Part shown: positions 1 to 10,740 of the stretch, piece after piece
Layout of the letters: every line of letters starts with the position of its first letter
Position numbering within the stretch: the stretch's first letter is position 1
Assembly (NCBI GenBank): GCA_007922305.1
Contig: ML677342.1
Span: forward strand, 841,950 to 905,949
Direction of reading: 5' to 3'
Source: Dermatemys mawii
Lineage: Eukaryota > Chordata > Testudines > Dermatemydidae
Length of the DNA stretch: 64,000 bases
Position numbers and translations under genes: made by a program
Notes under the pieces: generated by a model
Told to the model about the DNA's origin: nothing
Seen by the model: the letters and a program-made list of their open reading frames with translations, nothing else
The model's database searches: none

Positions 1-2
1 TC

Positions 3-568
3 TTCGAAAGAAAGGTCTATTCTGCAGGGGGTCTCCAGCTCAGGGTGGCCAACCAACAAGCCCTCCTGGGCAGGCACACATAGAGTGCATGGAACTCCAT
101 GCAGAAGTTTCAGAGCTTTGGGAGTTCGAGGCCTTTATCGATGAGGGCAAAAAGGTGGCCAAGACTGTGCTGCAGGTAGCCCTTGATTTGGCCGATTCAG
201 CGGCCAGAATAGTGGCCTCCGGAATTGCCATGAGGTGCATTGCCTGGCTACAGGCTTCCAATCTCCCCCCTGAGGTGCACTACACCATACAGGACCTGCC
301 CTTTGAAGGCTCCGGTCTTTTTTCGCAGACTATGGACTCATGCTTACAGTCCCTCAAAGTCTCCCGGGTCATCCTGCGTACTCTGGGTATGCACACTCCG
401 GTGACCCAGAGGAGACAGTTCAGGCCCCAGCCCAGACGTTTTTATCCTCCGCCGCGCCCATCTCAGGGCGCTTTTATGAGGCGGAAGCGGGGCGGGGGGG
501 GCGTAGACGCTCCTCCACCCGGCACTCGGGTCAGTCGCCATCAACCCAAAAGCCACCTAGAGCCCTAA
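3..568 (+). pseudogene. DIRS gag-like ORF1, C-terminal part, frameshifted
   Basis: Two frames seem to share one protein. From base 3 a frame with the segment RKVYSAGGLQLRVANQQALL runs to a TAG at about 81-83. The continuation, opening with MELHAEVSELWEF at base 89, lies in another frame and stays open to 568. It has an Ala-rich helical middle and a basic, Pro/Arg-rich tail (RRFYPPPRP, then RRKRGGGG), as expected of a nucleic-acid-binding gag-like protein. The first frame is the one I associate with DIRS ORF1, so a small indel between about 70 and 90 is inferred. The 3' part overlaps the start of the RT frame. No zinc knuckle is visible. The N-terminus lies outside the window. Confidence 0.65.
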
Positions 569-2444
569 GCCCAGCTTTTGAAGGTGTGCCCGGGGACAAT
601 GTACCAGCCGCCTACCGGATCCTCCTTTCAAGTTCCGTCTATCCCATTTCTTTCGTGCCTGGTCCGCGATCACCTCAGACCAGTGGGTCCTGCAGATGGT
701 GGCAGTGGGATATTCGCTTCAGTTTCCCCCCCGCACCTTCCCTCTTCAGGGACCCCTCTCACGAGCAACTCCTGGTTCAGGAGAGTCAATTGCTCCAGTC
801 TCTGGGGGCCGTCGAGCCTGTCCCAGAGTGGTTCAGGGGAAGGGGGTTCTATTCCTGCTATTTCCTCATACCTAAGGCAAAAGGGGGTCTCCAGCCCATC
901 CTGGACCTGCGTGGACTCAACAAACACCTGGTCGAGTCTAAGTTCTGCATGGTCTCCTTGGATACCATCATTCCCTCATTGGATCCAGGGGACTGGTACG
1001 CTGCCCTCGATATGAAGGACGCTTACTTTCATATAGCCATAAAGCCATCGCACAGATGCTTCTTCTGCTTCGTGGTAGCCGGCGAGCATTGCCAGTTCGT
1101 GGTCCTACCCTTTGGCCTGTCCACGGCTCCCAGGGTATTCACCAAGTGCATGGCCGTGGTCGCGGCATTCCTCAGATGCTGCCAGGTCCACGTCTACCCT
1201 TACCTCGACGACTAGTTAGTGAAGGGCAGCTCGCGGGAGCAGGTACTCTCCCACATCCAGCTAACTCTCAACACGCTCACCCGCCTCAGAATTCTCCTCA
1301 ACAAGGAGAAGTCAGCCCTGGAGCCTACCCAGAGGCTGGAATTCATAGGAGCCCTGATAGACTCCACAGTGGCAAGGGCGTCCCTCTCACTATCTCGCTT
1401 CCAGTCTATTCAGTCAGCGGTTCACAGCCTACGCGCCTTCCCGACTTCCGCGGCCCGATCGTTCCTCAGTTTGCTGGGGCACATGGCAGCTTACACGTAC
1501 GTCACCAAGCACGCAAGATTACGTTTGCGCCTGCTCCAGTCATGGTTAGCATCGGTTTACAGACCAAACATGGACAGCCTAACTACCCTCCTCACCATCC
1601 CAAACTCGACCCTCGATGCCCTCGCCTGGTGGACAAATCAAGCGCTTGTTTGCGAGGGCATCCCCTTTCTCCCTTCCCGGCCAACAATGTCCCTTGTTAC
1701 GGATGCGTCAGATCTGTGGTGGGGAGCCCATCTCGGGCATCTGAGGACCCAAGGTCGGTGGTCAGCGGCCGACCTTTGTCTGCACATCAGTGTCCGGGAG
1801 CTGCGGGCAGTCCGCCTTGCATGCCAGGCCTTCAAGAACACGTTATCGGGGCAATGTGTTGCAGTGCTAACGGACAACACTACAGCTCTCTTTTACATCA
1901 ACAAGCAAGGGGGAGCCCGCTCGACCCCCCTCTGCGAGGAAGCCATTCTACTGTGGGAATTCTGTATAGCCCACTCAATTCACCCCGTGGCCTCGTTCCT
2001 CCCGGGTGTTCACAACACGCTGGCAGACCACCTCAGCAGGTCGTTCCTCTCCCACGAGTGGTCTGTTCACCCGGATGTCATTCAGTCGATCTTCCTAAGG
2101 TGGGGGTTTCCCCAGATCGCCACTTGCCAGAACAGGAAGTGCCTCCAGTTTTGCTCCTTCCGGACGCCTTTCTCCTCCCATGGACAGGACAACTCCTCTA
2201 CGCTTTTCCCCCGATCTCGCTGCTGCACAAGGTGCTCATCAAAGCAAAGCGGGACAAGTCGCACATCATCCTCATAGCCCCAGTGTGGCCCAGGCAGTGC
2301 TGGTATGTGTGTCTTTTCCAGCTGTCGGTGGTACTGCCCGTCCCCCTGCCGCTTTGGCCAGACCTGATATCACAGGACCACGGCCGCCTACTCCACCTGG
2401 ACCTGCCGTCCCTGCACCTATTGGCGTGGCTCCTGCATGGATAA
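340..2444 (+). pseudogene. DIRS pol: reverse transcriptase plus RNase H, with stop and frameshift
   Basis: The RT fingers and palm are recognisable: FLIPKAKGGLQPILDLRGLN, then ALDMKDAYFHI, then LPFGLSTAPRVF, ending in the catalytic box YLDD at 1201-1212. The next codon, 1213-1215, is TAG, directly after the active-site box. The same frame then continues (LVKGSSREQ..., thumb with LEFIGALIDS) into RNase H, with TDASDLWWGA, an ELRAV segment, LTDNTTALFYIN and PGVHNTLADHLSR supplying the expected acidic residues and histidine. After about 2100 the frame loses similarity. A conserved-looking stretch (LLPWTGQLLYAFPP..., then IILIAPVWPRQ) appears in another frame and ends at 2444, so a frameshift near 2090-2170 is inferred. 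The enzyme would copy element RNA into DNA. This copy is broken. Confidence 0.88.
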
Positions 2445-3493
2445 GGGATTCGGAACTCCTATGCTCAGCGGGGGTGCAAAATGTGCTCTTGGGTAGCAGA
2501 AAGCTGTCTACCCGAGCCACCTACTGTGCAAAGTGGGCTCGTTTCTCCTGGTGGTGCGAACAGAGCAACACTGCCCCAGAAGAGGCCAGTATACTTGCCA
2601 TCTTAGACTATCTTCTCTCCCTCAAGCAGCAAGGCCTCTCCACTTCCTCCATCCGAGTCCATTTAGCAGCCATCTCGGCTTTCCACCCGGGAACCACCGA
2701 CCATTTGGTCTTTTCTAACCTCATGATCTATAGGTTCCTCAAGGGACTGGACCGATTGTACCCGCAAGTTAAACACCCAGTCCCCTCGTGGGACCTCAAC
2801 CTGGTCCTCTCCCATCTCATGTTGCCCCCATTCGAGCCCCTCGCCACTTGCTCCTTATTATACCTCTCTCGGAAAGTGGCCTTCCTCATAGCTGTCACTT
2901 CGGCCCGTAGAGTGTCTGAAATCCGAGCTCTCACATCGGAACCCCCCTATACAGTTTTCCACAAGGATAAGGTGCAGCTGCGCCCCCATCCCGCTTTCCT
3001 CCCTAAGATGGTGTCCAATTTCCACATGAACCAGGACATTTTTCTCCAGGTCTTTTACCGTAAACCCCACACCTTCCATAGAGAACAACAATTGCACACG
3101 CTCGACGTTCGTAGAGCTCTTGCATTTTATTTAGAGCGGACAAAGCCCTTTAGGAAGTCAACACAACTCTTCGTTGCCATAGCGGATTGGATGAAAGGGC
3201 AGCTGATCTCAGCACAGCGCCTCTCCTCCTGGATAACTGCTTGTATCCATACCTGCTATGAGCTAGCAGGGAAATCCACGGAGCAGATAACTGCGCACTC
3301 CACGAGGGCACAAGCCTCCTTGGCAGCCTTCCAGGAACGAGTTCCGATTCAGGACATCTGCAGGGCAGCCACCTGGTCCTCCATCCATACCTTCATCGCA
3401 CACTACGCTATTGTCCAGCAGTCCAGGGTCGATGCAGCGTTCGGCTCGGCGGTCCTCCACTCAGCGGTTGGTCAATCCGTCTCCTCCTCCTAG
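2180..3493 (+). CDS. DIRS tyrosine recombinase (open frame)
   Basis: A tyrosine recombinase replaces the integrase in DIRS elements and inserts the circular DNA copy. The recognisable protein starts near 2437 (WIRDSELLCSAG, then KLSTRATYCAKWARF), where an N-terminal SAM-like DNA-binding domain is expected; the first 85 codons overlap the pol tail and are probably not domain sequence. The catalytic domain shows TSARRVSEIRAL (first Arg), HSTRAQASLAAF (H-x-x-R) and, about 50 residues further on, FIAHYAIV with the likely nucleophilic Tyr. The frame is open to TAG at 3491-3493, so this is the best preserved protein of the element. Which ATG is used is unclear. It may be expressed by readthrough or an internal start. 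Confidence 0.85.
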   Translation: MDRTTPLRFSPDLAAAQGAHQSKAGQVAHHPHSPSVAQAVLVCVSFPAVGGTARPPAALARPDITGPRPPTPPGPAVPAPIGVAPAWIRDSELLCSAGVQNVLLGSRKLSTRATYCAKWARFSWWCEQSNTAPEEASILAILDYLLSLKQQGLSTSSIRVHLAAISAFHPGTTDHLVFSNLMIYRFLKGLDRLYPQVKHPVPSWDLNLVLSHLMLPPFEPLATCSLLYLSRKVAFLIAVTSARRVSEIRALTSEPPYTVFHKDKVQLRPHPAFLPKMVSNFHMNQDIFLQVFYRKPHTFHREQQLHTLDVRRALAFYLERTKPFRKSTQLFVAIADWMKGQLISAQRLSSWITACIHTCYELAGKSTEQITAHSTRAQASLAAFQERVPIQDICRAATWSSIHTFIAHYAIVQQSRVDAAFGSAVLHSAVGQSVSSS

Positions 3494-3504
3494 GTAGGGC
3501 TAGC

Positions 3505-3848
3505 AGTCACCTAACTGGAATGCATATGAACAAGCACTCGAAGAAGAAAAATGGGTTACTTGCCTGTAACTGTTGTTCTTCGAGATGTGTTGCTCATATC
3601 CATTCCAAACCCTCCCTCCTTCCCCACTGTCGGATCAGCCAGCAAGAAGGAACTGAGTGGGGGCCGGGTTGGCAGGGGTATATATGCGGCACCATAACGG
3701 CGCCACTCCAGGGGACTCCCTAGCCGACCCAGCCTGTTGCTAAGGGAAAAATCTTCCGGTAGCCGTGCACGTGGCGCGTGCACACCTAACTGGAATGGAT
3801 ATGAGCAACACATCTCGAAGAACAACAGTTACAGGTAAGTAACCTGTT
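3505..3848. repeat. DIRS 3' terminus: inverted repeats and internal complementary region
   Basis: Bases 3554-3606 and 3792-3845 are near-perfect reverse complements (about 52 bp; core TGTTGTTCTTCGAGATGTGT against its complement). A third, degraded copy in the orientation of the right arm lies at 3508-3545, so 3508-3606 can fold back on itself. Terminal inverted repeats plus an adjacent internal complementary region are typical of DIRS1-type elements, which use them to complete circular DNA. The roughly 185-bp spacer holds a TATA-like string (GGGGTATATATGCGGC, about 3675-3690), a possible promoter. AT-rich host-like DNA begins after about 3848. Confidence 0.8.
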
Positions 3849-5905
3849 TTTTTATCAGAAAATCTCTGAGAAAATGCCTCTGCATTGATTTTCTGGGAAA
3901 TGTCTGTTGAGGCATGAAATATGGTCTGTGACAGTTTGCAAAATGCTTATCATTTGTAACCCATTTGCTAAGGAAGGAAACATTTAAATTGGCCTAATAC
4001 TTGTCCAAGGTTTTTGTACAATGAAGATGAAAACAAAGTTCATATCCAACATCCACTGTGCTCTAAAATATTAATTGCTAAGACAAGATATATTAATTTC
4101 ACTCTCTGACAATATATAAACTTTTTGAATTCTTAATTCCAGCTGTGGTTCCCTACTTCTAAATCCTCCATCTTGCTCCACAGGCAACTAGAATATCAGC
4201 TTGTTGCAGACATAGTTTACAGCCTTCAGAAATCAATATTAATGTTGATTTTAAAAGGGCAATTAATAAAGTTTTTCATTTTAAATTAATTTGTATCCAG
4301 TTACAAAGAAATACACAATAAATCCGTACAGTATTGGTGTTGAATTGTTGGAAAATAGAGGGAGAATGATTATCCCGTACGCTAACCTGGTTCCCATTCC
4401 ACCAAATGAAAACTGATCACTTTTATAATACTATAATTGAAAATCTACCTATCAACATCATATCACAAAAATATACTGGGAATTCAGAAAGGAAGGTCTT
4501 TTTGCAGATGACCTGATGATTTATCTGAGCTCTCGTTAGAAAATCACACATTTCTTAGGCAAGCTACAGAAAAAATAAAGGCAGTGTTTAGATCCCAAAA
4601 AGAATGTGTGTGAATTAGTTCCCCCATAGGTCTATTATTTAAAAAAAAGAGGCCCACAGAAAACTAAAACGTAGATTTCTAATTAGAGTGGACACTACCT
4701 GATTTTAAATAGTATGGACTAAAAGTAAGCATAAGTTTTATTTTCTAATGAAATATACCACGCCACTACAGAAAATACAAACACATTTAGTCAAATAGTA
4801 TTGTCTCCTTCTTAAACTTTGAGATCATATCCATCACAATAGTTATTTTCTACAACTATTATATCCATTTGAAATTTTATCCATTTTTAGTCTCTTTTAA
4901 ACAAATCCTGAAAAAAAAATCACAAATCACTCCTGTCAAAATCATCACAAAATTGTATTCAATTTTCTTAAACAAAACTTGAGAGAGAGAAGGTAGTATT
5001 GAAGGTTGTACATTTATGCAACATCCTCAAGGACAATACAAGAATGGCAACATTATGATTTTCACAATTACCAAGGCCCCAGTTTGTAACATATAATTAT
5101 TATTTAATTAATCATCCTGTTCTCTTGTACTAAGGAAGACTATGTGCTGTTGCCAGACTTAATTTAAGTCTGATACCTTTCACACCTTTCCCCACAAGGA
5201 AGGTTGGTCTAATCAGGGTATTATTGAAGGCAGAACATTGCCTCCGAGCCAGTTGTCCAATAGTTGGATTGGATGAATTCCAAGCTGTCACTGGAAATAG
5301 CATCCTAAGAAATGTCATTTTTCGAAATTAAAGCTACTTTAGGTTGTGTCTTAGGTTGGTCAAGTATAACAAAAATACATGGTTAAGAAAGAAAATAATC
5401 TTGTATGTATCTTCTGAAGAGTGAGTTTAGAGCAGATCCTCTCCTGTGCCAGAGCTCTCTGATTCTTGAGGCCAGCCCCAACTCCATCACCACTTAGAAC
5501 TGTGGCAGGCAGATCTAACCTCTGGTTTAAGGTCTTTAATATATCCTACACCAGTGGAGGATAGTTGGAGCAGAGCAGAACTCTGCTATGGCCATTACGC
5601 ACCTCCGGCACACTCCCTATGCCAGGAAAGGTTGGGTGACAGGCACAGAGCCCAGACCCAGTACATTTATGCCAACATCGAGTTTCCCCATGAAATTCTC
5701 TCAGCAGGAATTCTCTGCTAGCAATTTGACAAACCTCTCAAAAGAAAAAATGGCACTGAATTATTAAAGCATTACTAGATTCTCTTTTTATCTCTAACTG
5801 GCTACTTCAGAAATTTTTTTAATGTTTACACAAAAAATTTCATGTCAGAATTTAACATGATCCTTTGGAAGTTTATTAGATGAAAATATTAAGTGTCTCC
5901 AGAAG
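3849..5905. other. AT-rich noncoding DNA
   Basis: No reading frame, splice-bounded exon or recognisable repeat is evident. The short open frame on the minus strand at 5130-5318 shows no family resemblance. Confidence 0.6.
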
Positions 5906-6968
5906 CATGGTGTGACGGGTTGGATCACAGAATCCCCCTCAGGGCTGCCAACTGATGTGCCAAGACTGTTCCTGCCCCTGCTTTCCTGCCCTGGCAGCTC
6001 GGGACTCCAGAAATCCTGTCTGGTTTCAGTCAGATTCGCTAGCCTGTATAAAGCTTATACAGGGTAAACTCATAGATTGTTCACTCTCTATAACACTGAT
6101 AGAGAGATATGCACAGCTGTTTGCGCCCCCCGCCCCCCAATACTAATAGGTACCTTAGGTTACTTAATAAATAAAAAGTGATTTTATTAAATACAGAAAG
6201 TAGGATTTAAGTGGTTCCAAGTAGTAACAGACAGAACAAAGTGAATTACCAAATAAAATAAAATAAAAACAGAATACAGGTAAAATCCTCACCCTCAGAT
6301 GTTTCAGTGAGCTCCCTTCTAGAGACTGAACTCCCTTTAGTTTGGGTCCAACTATCACTCACACCCCCCTGTAGTCACTGTCTCTGTCCTAGTTTCTTTC
6401 AGGCATCCTTGGGGGCGGAGAGGCTATCTCTTGAGCCAGCTGAAGACAAAATGGAAGGGTTTCCCAGGGGTTTAAATAGACTTTCTCTCCTGGGTGGACA
6501 CCCCTCCCTCCCCTTGTTTAGAATTCAGTCACAAAATGGAGATTTGAAATCACATGGGCAAGTCACCTGTCCATGCATGACTCGGGACTTGCAGGTAGCA
6601 GCCATTGCCCACATGCTACCTTGAATGTCCTCAGGTAGACTTCTTATGTGGATTGGAGCCTCCCAAGCTCTTTTGTCTGTTAATTGCTTCTTGACTGAGC
6701 AATTAATTTGCACATTCCTTTCTCAAGAAGCTAGCCAAATGTTTTTACTAAGGCTACTTAGAAATCAAGCAAGTATATAGCCAATATTCATAACTTCAAA
6801 GACATAAATGACACTTGCATACAAATAGGATTAATATATCCAGTAGATCATAACCTTTACAGAGATATGTTACATGGCATATGTAGCATGAAACATGTTC
6901 AGTTATATCATATGCACATTTATAAGCATCTCCCCATAAAGCCTTTTGAGGTGCACTGTCACACATGG
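5906..6968. mobile_element. Solo LTR with 5-bp target duplication CATGG
   Basis: The element itself is 5911-6963 (1053 bp). It begins TGTGAC and ends GTCACA, a 6-bp terminal inverted repeat of the TG...CA type that defines retroviral and Gypsy LTRs. The pentamer CATGG lies immediately on both sides (5906-5910 and 6964-6968), which is direct evidence of insertion. No internal gag or pol region follows, so this is a solo LTR left by recombination. Inside are AATAAA-like signals near 6165-6178 and an AAAAT-rich stretch near 6252-6270. A 5-bp duplication fits ERV-L, some ERV1 or Gypsy-like LTRs, and I cannot decide between them. The general sequence resembles a repeat I associate with turtles. 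Confidence 0.75.
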
Positions 6969-8092
6969 AACAAATATTTGGATATAGTGATTCAAGATCA
7001 CTTGACAAAGGCTAAGTATACATTACATAAATCCTTGCTTAGTTATATCCACCATATAACCAAATATAATACTTTATTGCTTACAGATTATATTTCACTT
7101 TTTCCATCACTGGTAAGATTGTCAAAGATGCCAGCAAAACTGCTGTACATGTCTTATTGTACCTAGGGTCTTATTATATCCTTATGTATGGGAGTAACCT
7201 GTTTTTAATAATTTATTTGCTCGGGTTCACAAATTATGTTGGAATATGACTGGAAAATCTACACCTTTTTATCACAGCATTATATGTAGTAGACATAAAC
7301 ATGAATATGATTGGTGATAGGGACAATGTGGACATGTACTTTTTTATTGATGGCAAAGAAAACAACATGGAGTTTCTGAATTCAGATGTAACCCAAGCTT
7401 GGAAATTTGGTGACTACTTAACTGATAATTAAATGTTAATAAATATGGCATATTGTCTATATTAAAGCAATAGCACAATAAATTCTGAGAGACATTATTC
7501 ATGCATTCCATGCAAAATATAGAGACTAAAAGCATTATAAGCAGAACCAGTTGCACCACCTATTATTAAAATTGCTGAACACTTCCCAAGATAAGATCTT
7601 GTATTCAGTTGCTTGTAACTGCAGAGTTTTAGCTGTTTGTGCTGAAATTTTGTGCGCCAGATACCTGTCTCAGGTTGAATTGTTCTGGGAAATATAAGCC
7701 AAAATGATTCAGCCATTTCCGAAAACAAGGCTAAGAGAATATATATTCTTTTGCCCATGTTAAAAAATTCTTCAGACCATTTTCTTGAATGCTCTAGCAC
7801 CCATATGCTTTGGAGGAAGGACTTGAAATCTGGTGGTGGGGGTGTCATATTGTCAGGGATATGTCCTTTGCCACTTCTCTGAAAATCTGCACAAATATAT
7901 ACCCAAATTATAAGCTTTTGAAAATCATAGTTTGCACATAGTCAGTAGAGATCTCTTTGATTTTTAACAGCTAAAGTCTCCAAAGATTCCATCTTCACTG
8001 AGCATGTTCCACACTCTAACACATCACCAGATTACATATGCACCATTCCCACAGAACAGCTGAGCATGCTCCAGCACAAGCCTACCCAGGCT
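6969..8092. other. AT-rich noncoding DNA
   Basis: Several short open frames occur on both strands, the longest (117 codons, minus, 7495-7848) without recognisable features. No exon or repeat is identified. Confidence 0.55.
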
Positions 8093-8271
8093 CAGAGGGC
8101 ATGTCTACATAGGAAAGAAAAACCTTCCCTCAGGGTCTTAGAGCCCAGGCTAAAGCCTACTCTCAGAAGTTTACACTGCACTGATACAGCCCTGCAGCCC
8201 AAGCCCCATGAGCCTGAGTCAGCTAGAACAGGTCAGCTGCAGATATTTAATTGCTGTGTAGACATACCTAG
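8093..8271. mobile_element. Small TIR element (hAT-like MITE)
   Basis: The ends are imperfect inverted repeats: AGGGCATGTCTACA at 8096 and TGTAGACATACCT ending at 8269. Size and the GTCTACA-type terminus match a common class of nonautonomous elements in sauropsid genomes. No target duplication is visible, so the exact borders are approximate. Confidence 0.55.
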
Positions 8272-8439
8272 AGGTACTTTCCCTGTAACTGCTATGCCTA
8301 GATGCTCCAAGACAGAGTGGAGTGGGGCTGGTCTGAGCACTAGAACTAAGAACAGGGAGCTTGTCTTTCCTGTACTCTCAATGATCCCCTTGCTGGCACT
8401 CAGGCAGCATGGAGGAGGAAGGAGTCTGATCTGACTGCA

Positions 8440-9350
8440 GAGGGCACAAATGCCAAACTAAGGAAAGGGAAAGGAGTAGACTGGGACATGGAGTCTGGTG
8501 AGAATGGAGTGGAGAGAGTAAATGTGAGTGGGAACTGTAGAGGGATGACTGGGAGCTGGGGGACACTAGGATTGGCTGGGCAAGGAGACTGGGAGATGGA
8601 GGGAAGCCTTCTGGAACTGGTTGAGCTAGGACACTGAGACTGAGAACCACGGGGCTAGGAGATGGGGGTTGGGAATCAGTGAGGTAAACAGAGAGGGATT
8701 GGCTGGGGGATAGAATGCTGAAATCAGATAATGAGCAAGTTTGAGAGGAAGAAACTGGCAGGGCTGGATTTCCAATTAGGCACAATAGGCATGTGCCAAG
8801 GAATGCTAGCATTCTAGGGTCACCTAAAAGTTAAAAATGAGTTAAATGTTTCATTTTTTATGGAAAACACAAAGGTCAGATGTGGCGCGGGGGCACTGAA
8901 GATGCTGTGCCTAGGGGTGTGTAAGGTGTAAATCCGGCCTTGGGGCCTGGTACTATCTGGAGAAGGAGACTGGGACTAGGAACTAGAGGGAGGAGAATGG
9001 GGACATGTGGGGAGGAGAGAGAGATCTGACAAAGAACTTGTGGGGACTGGGGAAGAAACTGATACTGCATCAGAAACCTGAAGAGAATGGGAGCCAGTTG
9101 GAGTGGCAGGGGAGGAGAGAGACAGATAGGCCAAGAAACTGATAGGAGGATCTGTGACTGACTGAGAAAGGAGACTGGGACTGAATTTGGGGAGAGGTCA
9201 GAAAATGGAGATTGGGGGGAAATTGGGACTTGGAAAAGAGACCAGAAAAGGACACTAGGATTGACTGGGTAAGGAAACCGGGATTAGGATGAGATGCCTT
9301 AAGGATGGAGACTGGGACCAAAAGCTTGTAACAGGGACAGGTTGGGTGGG
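8440..9350. repeat. G/A-rich imperfect tandem-like block
   Basis: About 900 bp is built from variations of GGAGACTGGGA, GGATTGGCTGGG and GGGACTAGGAACT with irregular spacing, so no single period holds. It reads as a decayed minisatellite or low-complexity interspersed repeat. Its complement creates long Ser/Pro-rich open frames on the minus strand that are not genes. A small TIR element is inserted at 8759-8942. Confidence 0.6.
8759..8942. mobile_element. Small hAT-like TIR element inside the G/A-rich block
   Basis: It starts CAGGGCTGGATTT and ends AAATCCGGCCTTG, which are imperfect inverted repeats with the CAGGG-type end of hAT elements. The internal sequence is AT-richer than the surrounding purine-rich block. 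The flanking 8-mers agree at only 5 of 8 positions, so the target duplication is not proven. Confidence 0.5.
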
Positions 9351-10740
9351 TGATGTGAAGAGGTCAGGTTTGAGGAATACTGGCAGAAGAATCTTTGCCC
9401 ACCAGAGTACACTCCCCTCTAGAGTCTGGAATGGAGCTAAAGATTCTTGAATTTCACCATTCCTCTGTTGTCAGCAAATATCTGTGAAATCTGCTTGTAA
9501 ATCTGCTTGCATTGACTTGTATTGCTGGTCCAACTATAGAGGATGGCTTCTGTTGCTGTCAGATATTCCATTAGCTCAAGTAGCAGAGGTCTGTGCAGTG
9601 ATTCCAAAGGTTCCAAACCTGCTGATGAGCCCTTTGAGTGTCAATATGATGCCAAATGATGGCATTTGTGTATTCAGTCTGCTTTTTTAAAAAACATAGT
9701 AAATACCATAAATACAGACTGGATTTCTGGAGACCTATTGGCAATTGTTTTTAAAAAGTACAAAATCTGTCAAACATTAGACAATCAAATTAATCAAAAA
9801 TTATCCAGGTAGGGAGTTATGGGTCTCAAACCATGCACCACAGAATATTGTCTTTTATGGGTAAACCTTTCAGTTTTCAAAAGTTGTTTTGGACATTCAG
9901 CACGTCTCGGGAGGCTCTCAACAATTTACAGGATTGAACCCAAAGACAATTTGCAACCTCAGAATAGTTTAAAGAACATCTTTATCATTTTGCAGATAAC
10001 CATAAAATGAAAAATTTATAAATTATATTTTCCAAGTAGAGTAGAATTTCAATTAATCGAACTGTATCAACCTGTTATCCAGTTCATTAGCTGCAGTTCA
10101 AAATCATCTCATTAAACAACAATTTAGTCAAACTAGCAGTAGAGGAAAGAACATTTTTGTTCTTTCTTTTGAACCTCCAACTATTGTAACCCTAAAACCA
10201 GTTCCAGACACATGGGATAGTTCTTCATGGATTGTCCTCTCAGAATGTAAACAAACCCAAATACAATGCAATCTGCCTATCTCTAATTCCAGTGGGTCCA
10301 CCATGTTACAAAGTGACCAAGCCACATTACTGCAATTTCACATGAACAATTTGACAAAATGATGTATCTAACATTCCATACCAAAGTGATAGTAATAACC
10401 ATCTCTATTTCTTTAGAGAGCTGAGATGCGCAGTTAAATCAATAAACCACATCAGAGAAGTGGTATATTCAGCTAAACATTCTCATGAAGTTTTGAAACA
10501 CTCAGATATGTAGAATTCCCTTCATGTTTTTCACACATGACAAGAATTTGCTTTTATCAAATGTTGGCAGCACATATATCTTGATAAGGCAGTGCATAAC
10601 TGGATTTAATTGTACCCTTAATTCCCTCCTATGCTTACAGAGTAAAATTCTCTCCTATTCGGAAGGCCAGAACAAGGTCTATGCATAATTAAAGTCCCAC
10701 TTAATCCCTCAAAATAGATACTGCTCTGCTCTGTGATATA
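9351..10740. other. Noncoding DNA
   Basis: No exon or named repeat is seen. The short + frame at 9484-9690 has no recognisable family features. Confidence 0.5.

Larger units (their letters stand above)
1..3848 (+). mobile_element. DIRS-like tyrosine-recombinase retrotransposon, 5' truncated by window
   Basis: The segment reads, in order, gag-like C-terminus, reverse transcriptase, RNase H, a further pol tail, a tyrosine recombinase frame, then a noncoding terminus with inverted repeats. This order and the use of a tyrosine recombinase in place of a DDE integrase are hallmarks of the DIRS order. The GC content is clearly higher than in the AT-rich DNA that starts at about 3849. The left end lies outside the window, so element length and left terminal repeat are unknown. 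At least one in-frame stop and two apparent frameshifts show that this copy does not encode all its proteins, although the recombinase frame is open. Confidence 0.9.

Noticed and set aside
1056..2100. Large alternative + frame overlapping RT and RNase H
   Set aside because: Only its last part (about 2100-2444) looks like pol sequence; the rest is a shadow of the real RT-RNase H frame.
8378..8812. Minus-strand open frame of 144 codons rich in Ser and Pro
   Set aside because: It is the complement of the G/A-rich imperfect repeat; no start context or family features.
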